Part shown: piece after piece, positions 48,103 through 56,705 of the stretch
Layout: every line of letters begins with the position of its first letter
Position numbering within the stretch: the stretch's first letter is position 1
Assembly: GCF_000282095.2 (NCBI RefSeq)
Contig: NZ_AKKC02000010.1
Coordinates: 62,001-126,000, forward strand
Reading direction: 5' to 3'
Origin: Rhizobium sp. CF080
Lineage (GTDB): Bacteria > Pseudomonadota > Alphaproteobacteria > Rhizobiales > Rhizobiaceae
Length of the DNA: 64,000 nt
Notes under the pieces: model-generated
What the model saw: only the letters and a program-made list of their open reading frames with translations
What the model was told of the DNA's origin: nothing
Database searches by the model: none
Position numbers and translations under genes: made by a program

Positions 48103-49329
48103 ATGAAAGAGACTGGCCACGCATTGATCATCGGCGGTTCGATGGGCGGACTCTTCGCCGCCCGCCTGCTGCTCAGCAAGGGATGGACGGTCGACGTTTA
48201 CGAGAGGATATCCTCAGAACTGGCTGGCCGTGGCGCAGGCATCGTCACTCATCCCGAGCTGTTCGACATTCTCGACGCATGCGGCATCGACAGCGAGAAC
48301 GCCAAGGTCGGAGTGAGCGTTGAGGGCCGCCGTGTCTTCGACCGCAACGGCGAAATCATTGGCGAGAAGTCGCATCCGCAGATCCTGACCTCCTGGGGAC
48401 GGCTCTATGCCATCCTGAAAGAAGGCCTGCCCGAGGGCTGTTATCATCACGGCTACAACCTGCAAAGCGTCGAGGTCGAAGCCGACGGCGTCGTGGCTCG
48501 TTTCGACAATGGCAGCGAGGCTAGGGGTGATCTCCTGGTGGCGGCGGACGGCATCTTCTCCGCTGTGCGTGCACAGTACATGCCGGACGTGATGCCAAAC
48601 TATGTCGGCTATGTAGCCTGGCGCGGTCTGGTCGATGAGGCCGATCTGTCGGTCGACACCAGGAGCGCGCTGTGCGACCATTTTGCGTTCTCGCTTCCGA
48701 CGGGAGAACAGATGCTCGGATACCCAGTAGCCGGCGCGGACGAGTCCATCGAACCCGGCCACCGCCGTTTCAATTTCGTCTGGTACCGCCCTGCGGCTCA
48801 GGAGGGCGGGCTGAAGGAGCTGCTCACCGACGTCGACGGCGTGACCCATGCGCTATCCATCCCCCCGAACAGGATCCGACCGGCCGTGATCGACGACATG
48901 CGCAGTGCCGCCCAGGACCTCCTGTCGCCCCAGTTCGCGGAGGTCGTCGCGAAGACCGCACAGCCGTTCATCCAGGCAATCCAGGATCTCGAGACGCCAC
49001 GAATGTCAATCGGCGGGCGGATCGCCCTGCTCGGGGATGCCGCCTTCGTCGCGAGGCCACATGTCGGGATGGGCGTCACGAAGGCGGCTGCGGACGCGTT
49101 CGCGCTTGCCGAGGCGGTCGAGGCCGAGCCCGACGTCGCATCGGCACTTGAGGAATTCGAGCGCCAGCGCCTGGCCTACGGACAGGCGGTCATCCGCAAG
49201 GCGCGGCACCTCGGAGCATACATGCAGGCACAGATCCTGACCGATGAAGAGCGGGCAATGGCGGAGCGACATCGCCACCCCGACGCGATCATGAGCGAGA
49301 CCGCCGTGTCGACCGGCATCGCGGCCTGA
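48103..49329 (+). CDS. FAD-dependent monooxygenase, DHPH-like (copy 1)
   Basis: A 408-residue flavoprotein hydroxylase. FAD motifs are GGSMGGLFAA near the N-terminus, AADGIFSAVRAQ, and LLGDAAFVARPHVGMGVTKAAADA. The stretch LAGRGAGIVTHPELFDIL and the VAWRGLVDE / FNFVWYRPA segments resemble 2,6-dihydroxypyridine 3-hydroxylase and related enzymes that act on hydroxylated N-heterocycles or phenols. GGAGG precedes the ATG at 48103; an earlier in-frame start lies in the intergenic region. A second enzyme with the same features is encoded at 56706-57818. It probably starts the breakdown of the imported compound. Confidence 0.87.
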   Translation: MKETGHALIIGGSMGGLFAARLLLSKGWTVDVYERISSELAGRGAGIVTHPELFDILDACGIDSENAKVGVSVEGRRVFDRNGEIIGEKSHPQILTSWGRLYAILKEGLPEGCYHHGYNLQSVEVEADGVVARFDNGSEARGDLLVAADGIFSAVRAQYMPDVMPNYVGYVAWRGLVDEADLSVDTRSALCDHFAFSLPTGEQMLGYPVAGADESIEPGHRRFNFVWYRPAAQEGGLKELLTDVDGVTHALSIPPNRIRPAVIDDMRSAAQDLLSPQFAEVVAKTAQPFIQAIQDLETPRMSIGGRIALLGDAAFVARPHVGMGVTKAAADAFALAEAVEAEPDVASALEEFERQRLAYGQAVIRKARHLGAYMQAQILTDEERAMAERHRHPDAIMSETAVSTGIAA

Positions 49330-49349
49330 CCAAGAGAAAGGACGAAATC

Positions 49350-49757
49350 ATGGGAATCCACGTAATCGACACCTGGCCGAAGGCCCCGGAAGGATTGAGC
49401 GAGGAACTGGCCGAGGAGTTTGCCCGCAACGCCGGGAACGGCAGGGTAGGGAGTGCGCTCGTCTCGGAGACTGACAGGGTTCGCGTCTGGTCACTGACCT
49501 TGAAGCCATCGGAGCGCATCGGCTTTCACACCCACGTGCTCGACTATTTCTGGACCGCTGTCACCGGGGGAAGGGCACGTTCGAACTACGGCGACGGCCG
49601 CGTCGCGGAAGTCTCGTACAAGCCCGGTGACACGCAGCATCATCACTATGGACTTGGAGAGTTCATGACGCATGATCTCGAGAATATTGGTGACACGGAT
49701 CTGACGTTCACTACCGTGGAATTTAAAGACAGCGCGAACGCGCCACTGGTTATTTAA
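49350..49757 (+). CDS. Cupin domain protein
   Basis: A 135-residue single-domain cupin. The first metal-binding motif is seen in RIGFHTHVLDYFWTAVTGG and the second in PGDTQHHHYGLGEFMTHDLEN. It probably binds Fe or Mn and may be a small dioxygenase, isomerase or accessory protein of the pathway. It lies 20 bp after the monooxygenase, with AAAGGA before its ATG. It is too short for and unlike 3-hydroxyanthranilate dioxygenase. Confidence 0.82.
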   Translation: MGIHVIDTWPKAPEGLSEELAEEFARNAGNGRVGSALVSETDRVRVWSLTLKPSERIGFHTHVLDYFWTAVTGGRARSNYGDGRVAEVSYKPGDTQHHHYGLGEFMTHDLENIGDTDLTFTTVEFKDSANAPLVI

Positions 49758-49829
49758 AGTTCTCGGAATGCGGGGATGGTCGCGGTTCGTACGGCCATCC
49801 CGGCAACCCTGGATTGGAGGACAGGCAGC

Positions 49830-50150
49830 ATGGATGCACAAGTCAAACCGATGGATCTGGAGCAGATCCGAAAGCGGCCATTGTTCTCTCGGATCAGCCT
49901 CGAAAGGAACTGCCTCGGGGCGGTACTGGCGATAGTGATGGCGGCCTTGTATTTCACCTTCATCAGTATCGTCGCCTTTTCCCCGGGAATCCTCGCCGCT
50001 CCCATATCTCCAGGCTCTTCCATAAGCACTGGCGTGGTCGCTGGCGTTTCCCTCATGGTCTTCGGACTTGTCCTGACAGCAATCTACGCTCTCTACGCAA
50101 GCATGCGCCTCGACAAGCTCGCGTCTGCGCTGCGCAAGGAAATCCCATGA
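49830..50150 (+). CDS. DUF485 small membrane protein
   Basis: A 106-residue protein with two membrane helices (about 25-50 and 68-92) and charged ends. DUF485 proteins (YjcH type) almost always precede an acetate-permease-like solute symporter, as here, where the stop overlaps the symporter start by four bases. ACCGATGGATC-type frames were ignored: the ATG at 49830 follows GGAGGACAGGCAGC. It is probably a subunit or assembly factor of the symporter. Confidence 0.82.
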   Translation: MDAQVKPMDLEQIRKRPLFSRISLERNCLGAVLAIVMAALYFTFISIVAFSPGILAAPISPGSSISTGVVAGVSLMVFGLVLTAIYALYASMRLDKLASALRKEIP

Positions 50151-51793
50151 CCCGGAAAACAGCAGTATCAAGTGGACTCGCGCTCATAATATTTGCTTCC
50201 GGTGCACGAGCGGATGCATTGACGGGCGAGGTGGCTCGACAAGCACTCAATCCGCTGGCGATCGCCATGTTCCTGGTGTTCGTCATTGCAAGCCTCGGCG
50301 TGACGGTCTGGGCCGCACGGCGCGGAACCCGAACCGCCCGCGACTACTACGCCGCCGGCGGCGGACTTTCCGGCGTGCAGAACGGTCTTGCGATAGCCGG
50401 GGACTATACATCGGCTGCGACGTTCCTCGGCGTGACCGCACTGGTCTACGGATCCGGCTATGACGGGATGATCTACGCGATAGGCTTCCTTGTCGGGTTC
50501 CCAATGATCCTGTTCCTGATCGCCGAGCCTCTTCGGAATCTTGGGCGATACACCTTTGCGGATCTCGCCGCCTATCGCTTGTCCGAGCGGCCGATCAGGA
50601 CAGTCGCGGGTGTGAACACCTTAGTTATCGTTCTCTTCTACCTCATCGCCCAGATGGTCGGTGCGGGAAAGCTCATCGAGCTTCTGTTCGGCCTGCCGTA
50701 CTGGATTGCGGTCGTGCTCGTCGGTGTGCTGATGATGCTCTACGTCACGTTCGGCGGAATGCTGGCGACGACGTGGGTGCAGATCACGAAGGCCGTGCTC
50801 CTGCTCTTCGGGACGGTTCTTATGTCGACGCTCATCCTCGCGCATTTCGGCTTCAGCCTGAATGGCCTTTTCGCATCTGCCGTGGCGATCCATCCCAAGG
50901 GAATAGCGATCATGGCTCCTGGCGGATTGGTCAAGGATCCGATTTCCGCGCTGTCACTGGGCGTGGCGCTGATATTCGGGACCGCCGGGCTGCCTCACAT
51001 CCTGATGCGGTTCTTCACCGTGTCGGACGCGGTGCAGGCTCGGGTGTCCGTTCTCGTCGCCACGTGTTTCATCACGGTCTTCTATTCGCTGCTCTTCGTC
51101 CTCGGCTTCGGTGCGATCGCGCTGGTATCCGGCGATGCCAATTATCTGGATGCCGCAGGCAAGATCATCGGCGGGACGAACATGGTTGCGATCCACCTCG
51201 CCGACAAGCTTGGAGGATCTGTCCTGATGGGCTTCATCTCGGCGGTGGCCTTCGCCACGATCCTCGCCGTCGTGTCCGGGTTGACGATGGCAGGCGCTTC
51301 CGCAGCGGGACATGACCTATATGCGCGGGCCTTCCGGAAGGGCAATGCCACGGAAGCCGAAGAAATCCGGATGTCGAAGCTGTCCGCCGTCCTCATCAGC
51401 GGCCTTGCGATCGTCCTCGGGATCTTGTTCGAGAACCAGAACATCGCCTTCATGGTGGGGCTCGTGTTCGCGATCGCGGCAAGCGCGAACTTCCCGGTGA
51501 TTTTCCTCTCTGTGACCTGGCGGGGCCTCACCACACGCGGCGCGGTACTGGGATCGCTTGCAGGGCTTCTGAGCGCGCTCTTTCTCGTTTTGCTCAGTCC
51601 TGCCGTATGGTCGGGAACGCTGGGCTTCGGTGCGGCCATCTTTCCGTACGACAATCCGGCTCTCTTCTCCGTGCCGCTGGCCTTCGTCGTGACCTTCCTC
51701 GCCTCGGTCTCCGACCGGAGCAGAAGCGGTGCCGCCGCGCGCGAGGGTTTCGACGCTCAGTATGTCACGGCCCATACCGGGATAAGATCGTAA
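50147..51793 (+). CDS. Sodium:solute symporter (ActP-like)
   Basis: A 548-residue inner-membrane symporter of the SSS family with about 13-14 helices. An N-terminal cleavable-looking segment (to about residue 23, ASGARA) is as in acetate permease ActP. Family stretches are RDYYAAGGGLSGVQNGLAIAGDYTSAATFLG, IGFLVGFPMILFLIAEPLRNLGRYTFADL and TAGLPHILMRFFTVSDA. Substrates of this branch are short-chain carboxylates such as acetate, pyruvate or glycolate. It could carry a pathway product or a related acid. It ends module 1, followed by a hairpin. Confidence 0.9.
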   Translation: MTRKTAVSSGLALIIFASGARADALTGEVARQALNPLAIAMFLVFVIASLGVTVWAARRGTRTARDYYAAGGGLSGVQNGLAIAGDYTSAATFLGVTALVYGSGYDGMIYAIGFLVGFPMILFLIAEPLRNLGRYTFADLAAYRLSERPIRTVAGVNTLVIVLFYLIAQMVGAGKLIELLFGLPYWIAVVLVGVLMMLYVTFGGMLATTWVQITKAVLLLFGTVLMSTLILAHFGFSLNGLFASAVAIHPKGIAIMAPGGLVKDPISALSLGVALIFGTAGLPHILMRFFTVSDAVQARVSVLVATCFITVFYSLLFVLGFGAIALVSGDANYLDAAGKIIGGTNMVAIHLADKLGGSVLMGFISAVAFATILAVVSGLTMAGASAAGHDLYARAFRKGNATEAEEIRMSKLSAVLISGLAIVLGILFENQNIAFMVGLVFAIAASANFPVIFLSVTWRGLTTRGAVLGSLAGLLSALFLVLLSPAVWSGTLGFGAAIFPYDNPALFSVPLAFVVTFLASVSDRSRSGAAAREGFDAQYVTAHTGIRS

Positions 51794-51802
51794 TCCTCCC
51801 GG

Positions 51803-51831
51803 ATGGCCTCGGGCGTAGCACCCGAGGCCAT
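51803..51831. terminator. Hairpin between convergent symporter and OYE genes
   Basis: ATGGCCTCGGG / CCCGAGGCCAT is a perfect 11-bp stem with a 7-base loop, located between the plus-strand stop at 51793 and the minus-strand stop at 51842. It lacks a T-run, but the position fits a shared terminator. Confidence 0.65.
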
Positions 51832-51841
51832 TCAGTCCTCG

Positions 51842-52948
51842 TCAGGCGCTTTCGAAGAGCGTGCGGAACTGGCGCGGCTGGCAACGCAGGTACTGCGGGG
51901 CTGCCTTCACACTTTCCCCGAAATGGGCGGCGGCATGCCATGGCCAGCGTGGATCGTACAGTATGGCGCGGGCGATTGCGATCATGTCGGCATCCCCCGT
52001 GCTGACGATCGCTTCCGCCTGTTCGAACTCCGTGATGAGACCGACCGCCACGACAGGCATGGAAGTCGCGGCCTTCACGGCCCGGGCGAATGGCACCTGA
52101 TAGTTCGGCCCAATCGCGATCCTCTGCTCGGCGGCGAGACCACCGGAGGAGACGTGGATGCCGTCGCAGCCCTTCGTCTCGAGGGCCTGCGCGAAGGCGA
52201 TCGTCTCGTCCAACGACCAGCCGCCGTCCACCCAGTCCGACGCTGACACCCGCATGGTTACGGGGCCGCTTGCCGAGAACTCTTCCTGGACGACTTCGAA
52301 GACCTCGAGTGGGAAACGCATCCTGTTCTCCAGCGATCCTCCGTACTCGTCGCTGCGATGGTTCGACAGAGGCGAAAGGAACTGATGCAGCAGATAGCCA
52401 TGCGCGCCGTGGATCTGGATCGCGGCCAATCCGAGTCGCGCCGCCCGCTTCGCGGCATCGCCGAATGCCTGCCGTATCCGCTTCAGATCCTCTCTGTCGA
52501 GGGCGCGCGGAGGGGTGTACGAAGCTTGAAAGGGCACGGCGCTTGGGGCGACGGTTTGCCATCCGTTATCCTTCCCGAGCGCGATCTGGCTGCCTCCATT
52601 CCACGGAACATCCGTCGAGGCCTTCCGTCCGGCATGCCCTAGCTGAATACCGATCGCGATGTCGGACCAGCGCCGGATCGACTCGAGGGTTCGCCCCATC
52701 GCGGTTTCGCATCCGTCCGAATAGAGGCCGACGTCGCCGTAGGAAATCCGTCCTTCCGGAGAGACCGCGGTGGCTTCGATTGTGAGGAAACCGGCGCCGG
52801 AATTGGCCAGGTTTCCAAGATGGATCAGATGCCAGTCGGTCATCATGCCTTCGTGCGCGGAGTACTGGCACATCGGAGCGATCACAATACGATTGGGTAA
52901 TGTCAGTCGACCCACCGAAGTAGGCGTAAAGAGTTTGGTGCGGTTCAT
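51842..52948 (-). CDS. NADH:flavin oxidoreductase, old yellow enzyme family (YqjM/XenA-like)
   Basis: A 368-residue FMN-dependent TIM-barrel enzyme that reduces activated C=C bonds. LPNRIVIAPMCQYSAHEGMMTDWHLIHLGNLA has Cys27, the regulating residue of the YqjM class; QLGHAGRKAS and IQIHGAHGYLLHQFLSPLSNHRSDEYGGSLENR supply FMN- and substrate-binding residues. In this island it may reduce an unsaturated ring-cleavage product or the heterocycle itself. It is divergent from the module 2 transporter, with an operator-like dyad 146 bp upstream. Confidence 0.92.
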   Translation of the reverse strand: MNRTKLFTPTSVGRLTLPNRIVIAPMCQYSAHEGMMTDWHLIHLGNLANSGAGFLTIEATAVSPEGRISYGDVGLYSDGCETAMGRTLESIRRWSDIAIGIQLGHAGRKASTDVPWNGGSQIALGKDNGWQTVAPSAVPFQASYTPPRALDREDLKRIRQAFGDAAKRAARLGLAAIQIHGAHGYLLHQFLSPLSNHRSDEYGGSLENRMRFPLEVFEVVQEEFSASGPVTMRVSASDWVDGGWSLDETIAFAQALETKGCDGIHVSSGGLAAEQRIAIGPNYQVPFARAVKAATSMPVVAVGLITEFEQAEAIVSTGDADMIAIARAILYDPRWPWHAAAHFGESVKAAPQYLRCQPRQFRTLFESA

Positions 52949-53093
52949 GGCTTCTCCATCTCAGGTTGTCCGAAGATCTTTTCGGTATCGGGAAAACTTC
53001 GATTTCCACAGCGTCCACCGCACAGAGGTGCATGAATGCATTGCGGTTTTCGTCATGCCTAAATTATCGCCAAAAACGAGTATTGTCATTCTA

Positions 53094-53109
53094 TTTATCA
53101 AGTGATAAC
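53094..53109. promoter_or_regulatory. Operator-like dyad TTTATC-N4-GATAAC, copy 2
   Basis: TTTATCAAGTGATAAC matches copy 1 (40874-40889) in eleven of twelve arm positions. It lies in the 238-bp region between the divergent OYE and NitT/TauT-type transporter genes, where a repressor could control both. It links module 2 to the TetR regulator of module 1. Confidence 0.6.
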
Positions 53110-53186
53110 TAAATTTTCGTCAACCAGGGGCGACCCGTGGCAACTGTCGAAAAGCCCATGAACGACAAATATAGAAGGCTTTGAAG

Positions 53187-53969
53187 GTGGAACAACTAGA
53201 GTCATTCATCGAAATCAAGAAGGCGTCGAAGAAATTCGTGACGAGGTCAGGAGATCACGTCACCGCGCTAGCCGACGTTAATTTATCAATAGATAAGGGT
53301 AAGTTCATTACTCTTGTCGGGCCCAGCGGCTGCGGAAAGAGCACTCTTCTAAGGATGGTCGGGGGGCTGATCCGACGGTCCAGTGGAAGCGTCTCGATCG
53401 GTGGCGCGGAGATCGAAGCTCCGACCTCGGGGATCGGTATGGTGTTCCAGTCGCCAGTTCTACTGCCCTGGCGAACAGTCCGCCAGAACGTAACCGTGGC
53501 AGCGGACATCGGAGGGGCGAACCGCAGGGAAGTCGACGAGCGGGCGACGAAGTTTCTCGACATGGTTGGCCTGAACGGTTTCGAGGACAAGTATCCAAGC
53601 GAACTTTCCGGCGGCATGCAGCAGCGGGTCGGCATCACCCGTGCACTGGTTCACGATCCTGAAGTGCTGCTGATGGATGAGCCCTTCGCCGCACTCGACG
53701 CGATGACGAAGGACAAGCTCCAGGTCGAACTGCAGTCACTCTGGATGACAAGCCGGAAGACGGTGATCTTCGTCACGCACAGCATCCAGGAAGCGGTCTT
53801 CCTTGCCGACCGAGTCATTGTCCTCGCGCCCAGACCCGGCCGCGTGGTGGATGACATTACGATCGAACTCCCTCGGCCCCGGACGCTCGAGATGATCAAT
53901 TCCAGGGAATTCGGTGACTATACCAGCGCCGTGCGAAAGCATTTCGAAGCAGAGGGGCTTGTCCAATGA
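53187..53969 (+). CDS. NitT/TauT-type ABC transporter ATP-binding protein
   Basis: A 260-residue ABC ATPase of the SsuB/TauB group: Walker A LVGPSGCGKSTLLRM, FQSPVLLPWRTVRQNV (Q-loop), signature LSGGMQQRVGI, Walker B LLMDEPFAALDA and VTHSIQEAVFLADRV. I prefer GTG at 53187 with AGAAGG 8 bases upstream; TTG at 53181 is too close to that site. An operator-like dyad lies inside the gene at 53282-53297, written with the codons TTA TCA ATA GAT, the first three rare for this GC-rich genome. Overlaps the permease start by four bases. Confidence 0.92.
   Translation: MEQLESFIEIKKASKKFVTRSGDHVTALADVNLSIDKGKFITLVGPSGCGKSTLLRMVGGLIRRSSGSVSIGGAEIEAPTSGIGMVFQSPVLLPWRTVRQNVTVAADIGGANRREVDERATKFLDMVGLNGFEDKYPSELSGGMQQRVGITRALVHDPEVLLMDEPFAALDAMTKDKLQVELQSLWMTSRKTVIFVTHSIQEAVFLADRVIVLAPRPGRVVDDITIELPRPRTLEMINSREFGDYTSAVRKHFEAEGLVQ
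53282..53297. promoter_or_regulatory. Operator-like dyad inside the ATPase gene, copy 3
   Basis: TTTATCAATAGATAAG matches TTTATC-N4-GATAA and lies 96 bp inside the coding region, 172 bp after copy 2. It encodes LSIDK with AT-rich codons that stand out from the flanks. An auxiliary operator for looping with copy 2 is possible; a chance match cannot be excluded because this stretch of the ABC domain is variable. Confidence 0.45.
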
Positions 53970-54796
53970 GTGAGGTCATATCCGCTTCCGTTCACCGCAA
54001 GGTCAAATCCCCATCGCGGTTCCGTTTCCCGGCTCCGGACATCGTCACCCTGGCATCGGTGGTCGTCCTGGTGGCGTTCCTGTCCGCGTGGGAGTGGGTG
54101 TTAATACCTCTTCTGAACATAAGTCCGGCGCTCCTGCCGAAGCCTAGCGCCATCGCCATCGCACTTTGGTCCGGGTTGTTTGTCGGGGACCTTGGAGCCG
54201 ACATACTAATCACGCTGCAAGAGGTCTTCCTCGGATACGTACTGGGATCGGCGATCGGATTCGCCTTGGCTATCCCGGTCGCCGGGTCCCGAGTCGCGGA
54301 ACGAATCCTCTATCCCTATATCGTCGCCCTTCAAGCCATTCCCAAGGTGGCGATCGCTCCGCTCTTCGTCATCTGGTTTGGCTTCGGCATGACTTCAAAG
54401 GTGGTGATCGTAGCCTTGATCACCTTCTTCCCGGTCTTCGTGAACGCGGTCATCGGGCTACGAGCGACACCCGCCGAGCAGGATGAGCTGTTCGACGTCT
54501 ACAACGCGTCCGCATGGCGTCGCTTCCGTTATCTCAGGCTTCCCAATTCGGCGCCCTACATTTTCGGCGGCCTCAATGTCGGTGTGACGCTGAGCGTGAT
54601 CGGGGCGATCGTCGCCGAATTCGTCGGCGCGCAGGAAGGTATCGGTTCGGCGATCATCCGCGCTGGCTTCGCGCTGGACACCGCAGGGGTCTTCGCGGCC
54701 ATCGCGGTCCTGACGTTCATCGCCGCGACCGCCAGCGCTGCGATCCAGGCCATTGGCCGCAAACTCGTCTTCTGGATGGAAAATCCGAAGGGCTAA
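53966..54796 (+). CDS. NitT/TauT-type ABC transporter permease
   Basis: A 276-residue inner-membrane permease with about six helices, of the SsuC/TauC type. The EAA loop is seen in LRATPAEQDELFDVYNASAWRRFRYLRLPNSAPYIFGGLNVG, and GAIVAEFVGAQEGIGSAIIRAG is typical. It is coupled to the ATPase gene by ATGA and followed 22 bp later by the binding protein. The group transports nitrate, sulfonates, taurine, riboflavin precursors, pyrimidine-like compounds and other small organics. Confidence 0.92.
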   Translation: MSEVISASVHRKVKSPSRFRFPAPDIVTLASVVVLVAFLSAWEWVLIPLLNISPALLPKPSAIAIALWSGLFVGDLGADILITLQEVFLGYVLGSAIGFALAIPVAGSRVAERILYPYIVALQAIPKVAIAPLFVIWFGFGMTSKVVIVALITFFPVFVNAVIGLRATPAEQDELFDVYNASAWRRFRYLRLPNSAPYIFGGLNVGVTLSVIGAIVAEFVGAQEGIGSAIIRAGFALDTAGVFAAIAVLTFIAATASAAIQAIGRKLVFWMENPKG

Positions 54797-54818
54797 TCTA
54801 AACCAAAGGGAACATGTC

Positions 54819-55889
54819 ATGAAGAATGCCTTGAAGGCGGCAACAGTCGTTGCCGCGATCGCTACAGCCATGCCCATCGCGTCCGGCACAGCAAACGCTC
54901 TGGAGTCCGTGAAGATCATCCACGGCAACCCGGTCATGATCACCGCCGTCTTCGAACTCTATGTGCCCCTGGCGCTCGGCTGGTGGAAAGACGATGGCTA
55001 TGACGTGCAGGTCGTCTATTCCCAAGGCTCGGCCGCAGCGGTCCAGAGCATCATCGGCGGCAGCGGCACGATCGGGATGATGAACACGACCCCGTGGCTT
55101 GCCGCCGACGCTAGGGGTCTGACAGACATCCGGATGCTGGCGACGATGCGCAACACGTCCTGGCGCATCCTGACGATGGCCGACAAGGGCATCACGAAGG
55201 CCGCAGATCTCAGGGGCAAGACTGTCGGCCTTGCGGTCGCCGGCTCCGGCGGAGCGATGTATCTCAACAGCATGCTGGCCTCGCACGGCATCAACCCGCA
55301 GCGTGAGGTCCGCCAGGCCGTGATCGGTCTCGGCGCGCAGTCATACGAAGCACTGAAGTCGGGTGCGGTTGACGCCAGCCTGACATTCATGTCCGAGATC
55401 GCCAATTTCAAGGCTCTCGGGAACAACGCATCATACTTCTACGACGACCAGTGGATGCAGTTCCCCGACTACGGTCTCGTCGCAACTAACGACACCCTCA
55501 AGGCGAAGCCTGAACTGGTCGAGGCTCTGGCGAGAGGGATTGCCAAGGCCCAGATTTTCGCGGAGGCAAATCCCGAATGCGTCGCGAAGATCTATCGCAA
55601 GAACTACGGAGCCAACCGCACGACGACGCTCGAGCAGGATACCGAAATCGAAAAGTCGAACGTCGAGGAGGCGAACCTGGCGTTCGACAAGGCCGGCGGT
55701 GAGCTGCGTGCCAACGTCTCGGTCGAGGGCCTCGACAAGCTTCAGGCGTTCCTGCTTGAGAACAAGCTCATTCCCCAGACGATCGCCCCTAAGAAGCTCG
55801 TGCCGGATGACCAGGCCTTCTTCCAGAGGATCAACAACTTCGATCATGCTGCCGTCATCGCGCAGGCCAAGGCATGCTCGGGCTTCTAA
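54819..55889 (+). CDS. NitT/TauT-type ABC transporter substrate-binding protein
   Basis: A 356-residue periplasmic binding protein of the NMT1/SsuA-like (type II) fold. A signal peptide (MKNALKAATVVAAIATAMPIASGTANA) precedes LESVKIIHGNPVMITAVFELYVPLALGWWKDDGYDVQVV. KGITKAADLRGKTVGLAVAGSGG is the hinge-side helix-phosphate-like motif of this class. The ATG at 54819 follows AAAGGG. Relatives bind thiamine precursors, pyrimidines, taurine or aromatic sulfonates. The substrate cannot be read off but is probably the same compound class as for the LIV system. Confidence 0.9.
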   Translation: MKNALKAATVVAAIATAMPIASGTANALESVKIIHGNPVMITAVFELYVPLALGWWKDDGYDVQVVYSQGSAAAVQSIIGGSGTIGMMNTTPWLAADARGLTDIRMLATMRNTSWRILTMADKGITKAADLRGKTVGLAVAGSGGAMYLNSMLASHGINPQREVRQAVIGLGAQSYEALKSGAVDASLTFMSEIANFKALGNNASYFYDDQWMQFPDYGLVATNDTLKAKPELVEALARGIAKAQIFAEANPECVAKIYRKNYGANRTTTLEQDTEIEKSNVEEANLAFDKAGGELRANVSVEGLDKLQAFLLENKLIPQTIAPKKLVPDDQAFFQRINNFDHAAVIAQAKACSGF

Positions 55890-55967
55890 GCGGGACCTCC
55901 CAGAACGATCCTCAAAGGGCGGCCGACGCAGGCCGTCTCCAATGTTCAATGAAACAGGAACTGGAAA

Positions 55968-56654
55968 ATGATTCACATCGATCACGTCTGCCTAGGCGTC
56001 CGCAATTTCTTCGATGGCGCACAGCGCCTGCGGGAAGAGACAGGCCTTGGCTGCTATGAGGGAGGCTGGTTTCCCAAGCTCGGCCTCGCCAACAAGATCT
56101 TCCCGACAGGGAACGACACCTACATCGAGGTCGAAAGTGTCGTCGACGTCTTCGAATACGAGAAGGGCAATGCCTCTGCCCGTTTCTTCAAGGAGAAATG
56201 CGAGGCCGGCGACGTGTTCATCGGCTGGTGTGCCCGGGTCGACAGCCGGGATGAACTGGAGCAGCTTGCCAAGCGTCTCGGCACCGATGTGATCGAAAGC
56301 ACGCTGCGTACCCGTCCCGACGGGATGATGGGCGTCGCGATCCGCGCTCCCGAGACTATCCCAAGCTGGCGTGCGGGCCTCCCGAATTTCTTCCTCGTGA
56401 GCGACATCACCAAGCATCCCTCGCGCGTCACTCCGCAGTTCGGCACCCGGACTGCCACGGGAATCAGTTGGCTGGAACTCGGCGGCTCCGAAGAGGAGAT
56501 GAGCGATTACCTCGGCATCCCGGCGATTTCCCTGGGCCTGCGGTTCAATGGCGGCGCGCATGGGCTGCATGCGATGGGAGTGTCGACCAGTGACGGCGAG
56601 ATCGTAATACGGCGCAATGTGATCAGCGGCACGACAGGCAAGCAGGCCGCTTAG
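55968..56654 (+). CDS. VOC/glyoxalase-like domain protein
   Basis: A 228-residue protein of the Glyoxalase_3-like branch of the VOC superfamily. IHIDHVCLGVRNFFDGAQRLREETGLGCYEGGWFPKLGLANKIFPTGNDTYIEVESVVD is the first half, with His and Glu metal-ligand candidates; a second half follows with IRAPETIPSWRAGLPNFFLVSD. It lies on the same strand as the transporter and may be a ring-cleavage dioxygenase or isomerase of the pathway, but the branch also contains proteins with no known reaction. Confidence 0.78.
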   Translation: MIHIDHVCLGVRNFFDGAQRLREETGLGCYEGGWFPKLGLANKIFPTGNDTYIEVESVVDVFEYEKGNASARFFKEKCEAGDVFIGWCARVDSRDELEQLAKRLGTDVIESTLRTRPDGMMGVAIRAPETIPSWRAGLPNFFLVSDITKHPSRVTPQFGTRTATGISWLELGGSEEEMSDYLGIPAISLGLRFNGGAHGLHAMGVSTSDGEIVIRRNVISGTTGKQAA

Positions 56655-56666
56655 CCCGACCATTCT

Positions 56667-56695
56667 GACAGGCGGTCGAATAAGCACCGCCTGTC
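56667..56695. terminator. Hairpin terminator between convergent genes
   Basis: GACAGGCGGT / ACCGCCTGTC is a perfect 10-bp stem with a 9-base loop, between the VOC gene (stop at 56654) and the second monooxygenase (minus-strand stop at 56706). Probably a shared terminator; no long T-run. Confidence 0.7.
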
Positions 56696-56705
56696 TATTC
56701 CGGAT

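Noticed and set aside
49350..49757. Cupin as 3-hydroxyanthranilate 3,4-dioxygenase, completing a kynurenine-type pathway
   Set aside because: At 135 residues it is too short and the metal-binding segments do not look like that enzyme.
53061..53117. Further AT-rich half-sites near the module 2 operator
   Set aside because: AAATTATCG and AAATTTTCG are only partial matches to one arm and lack symmetry.
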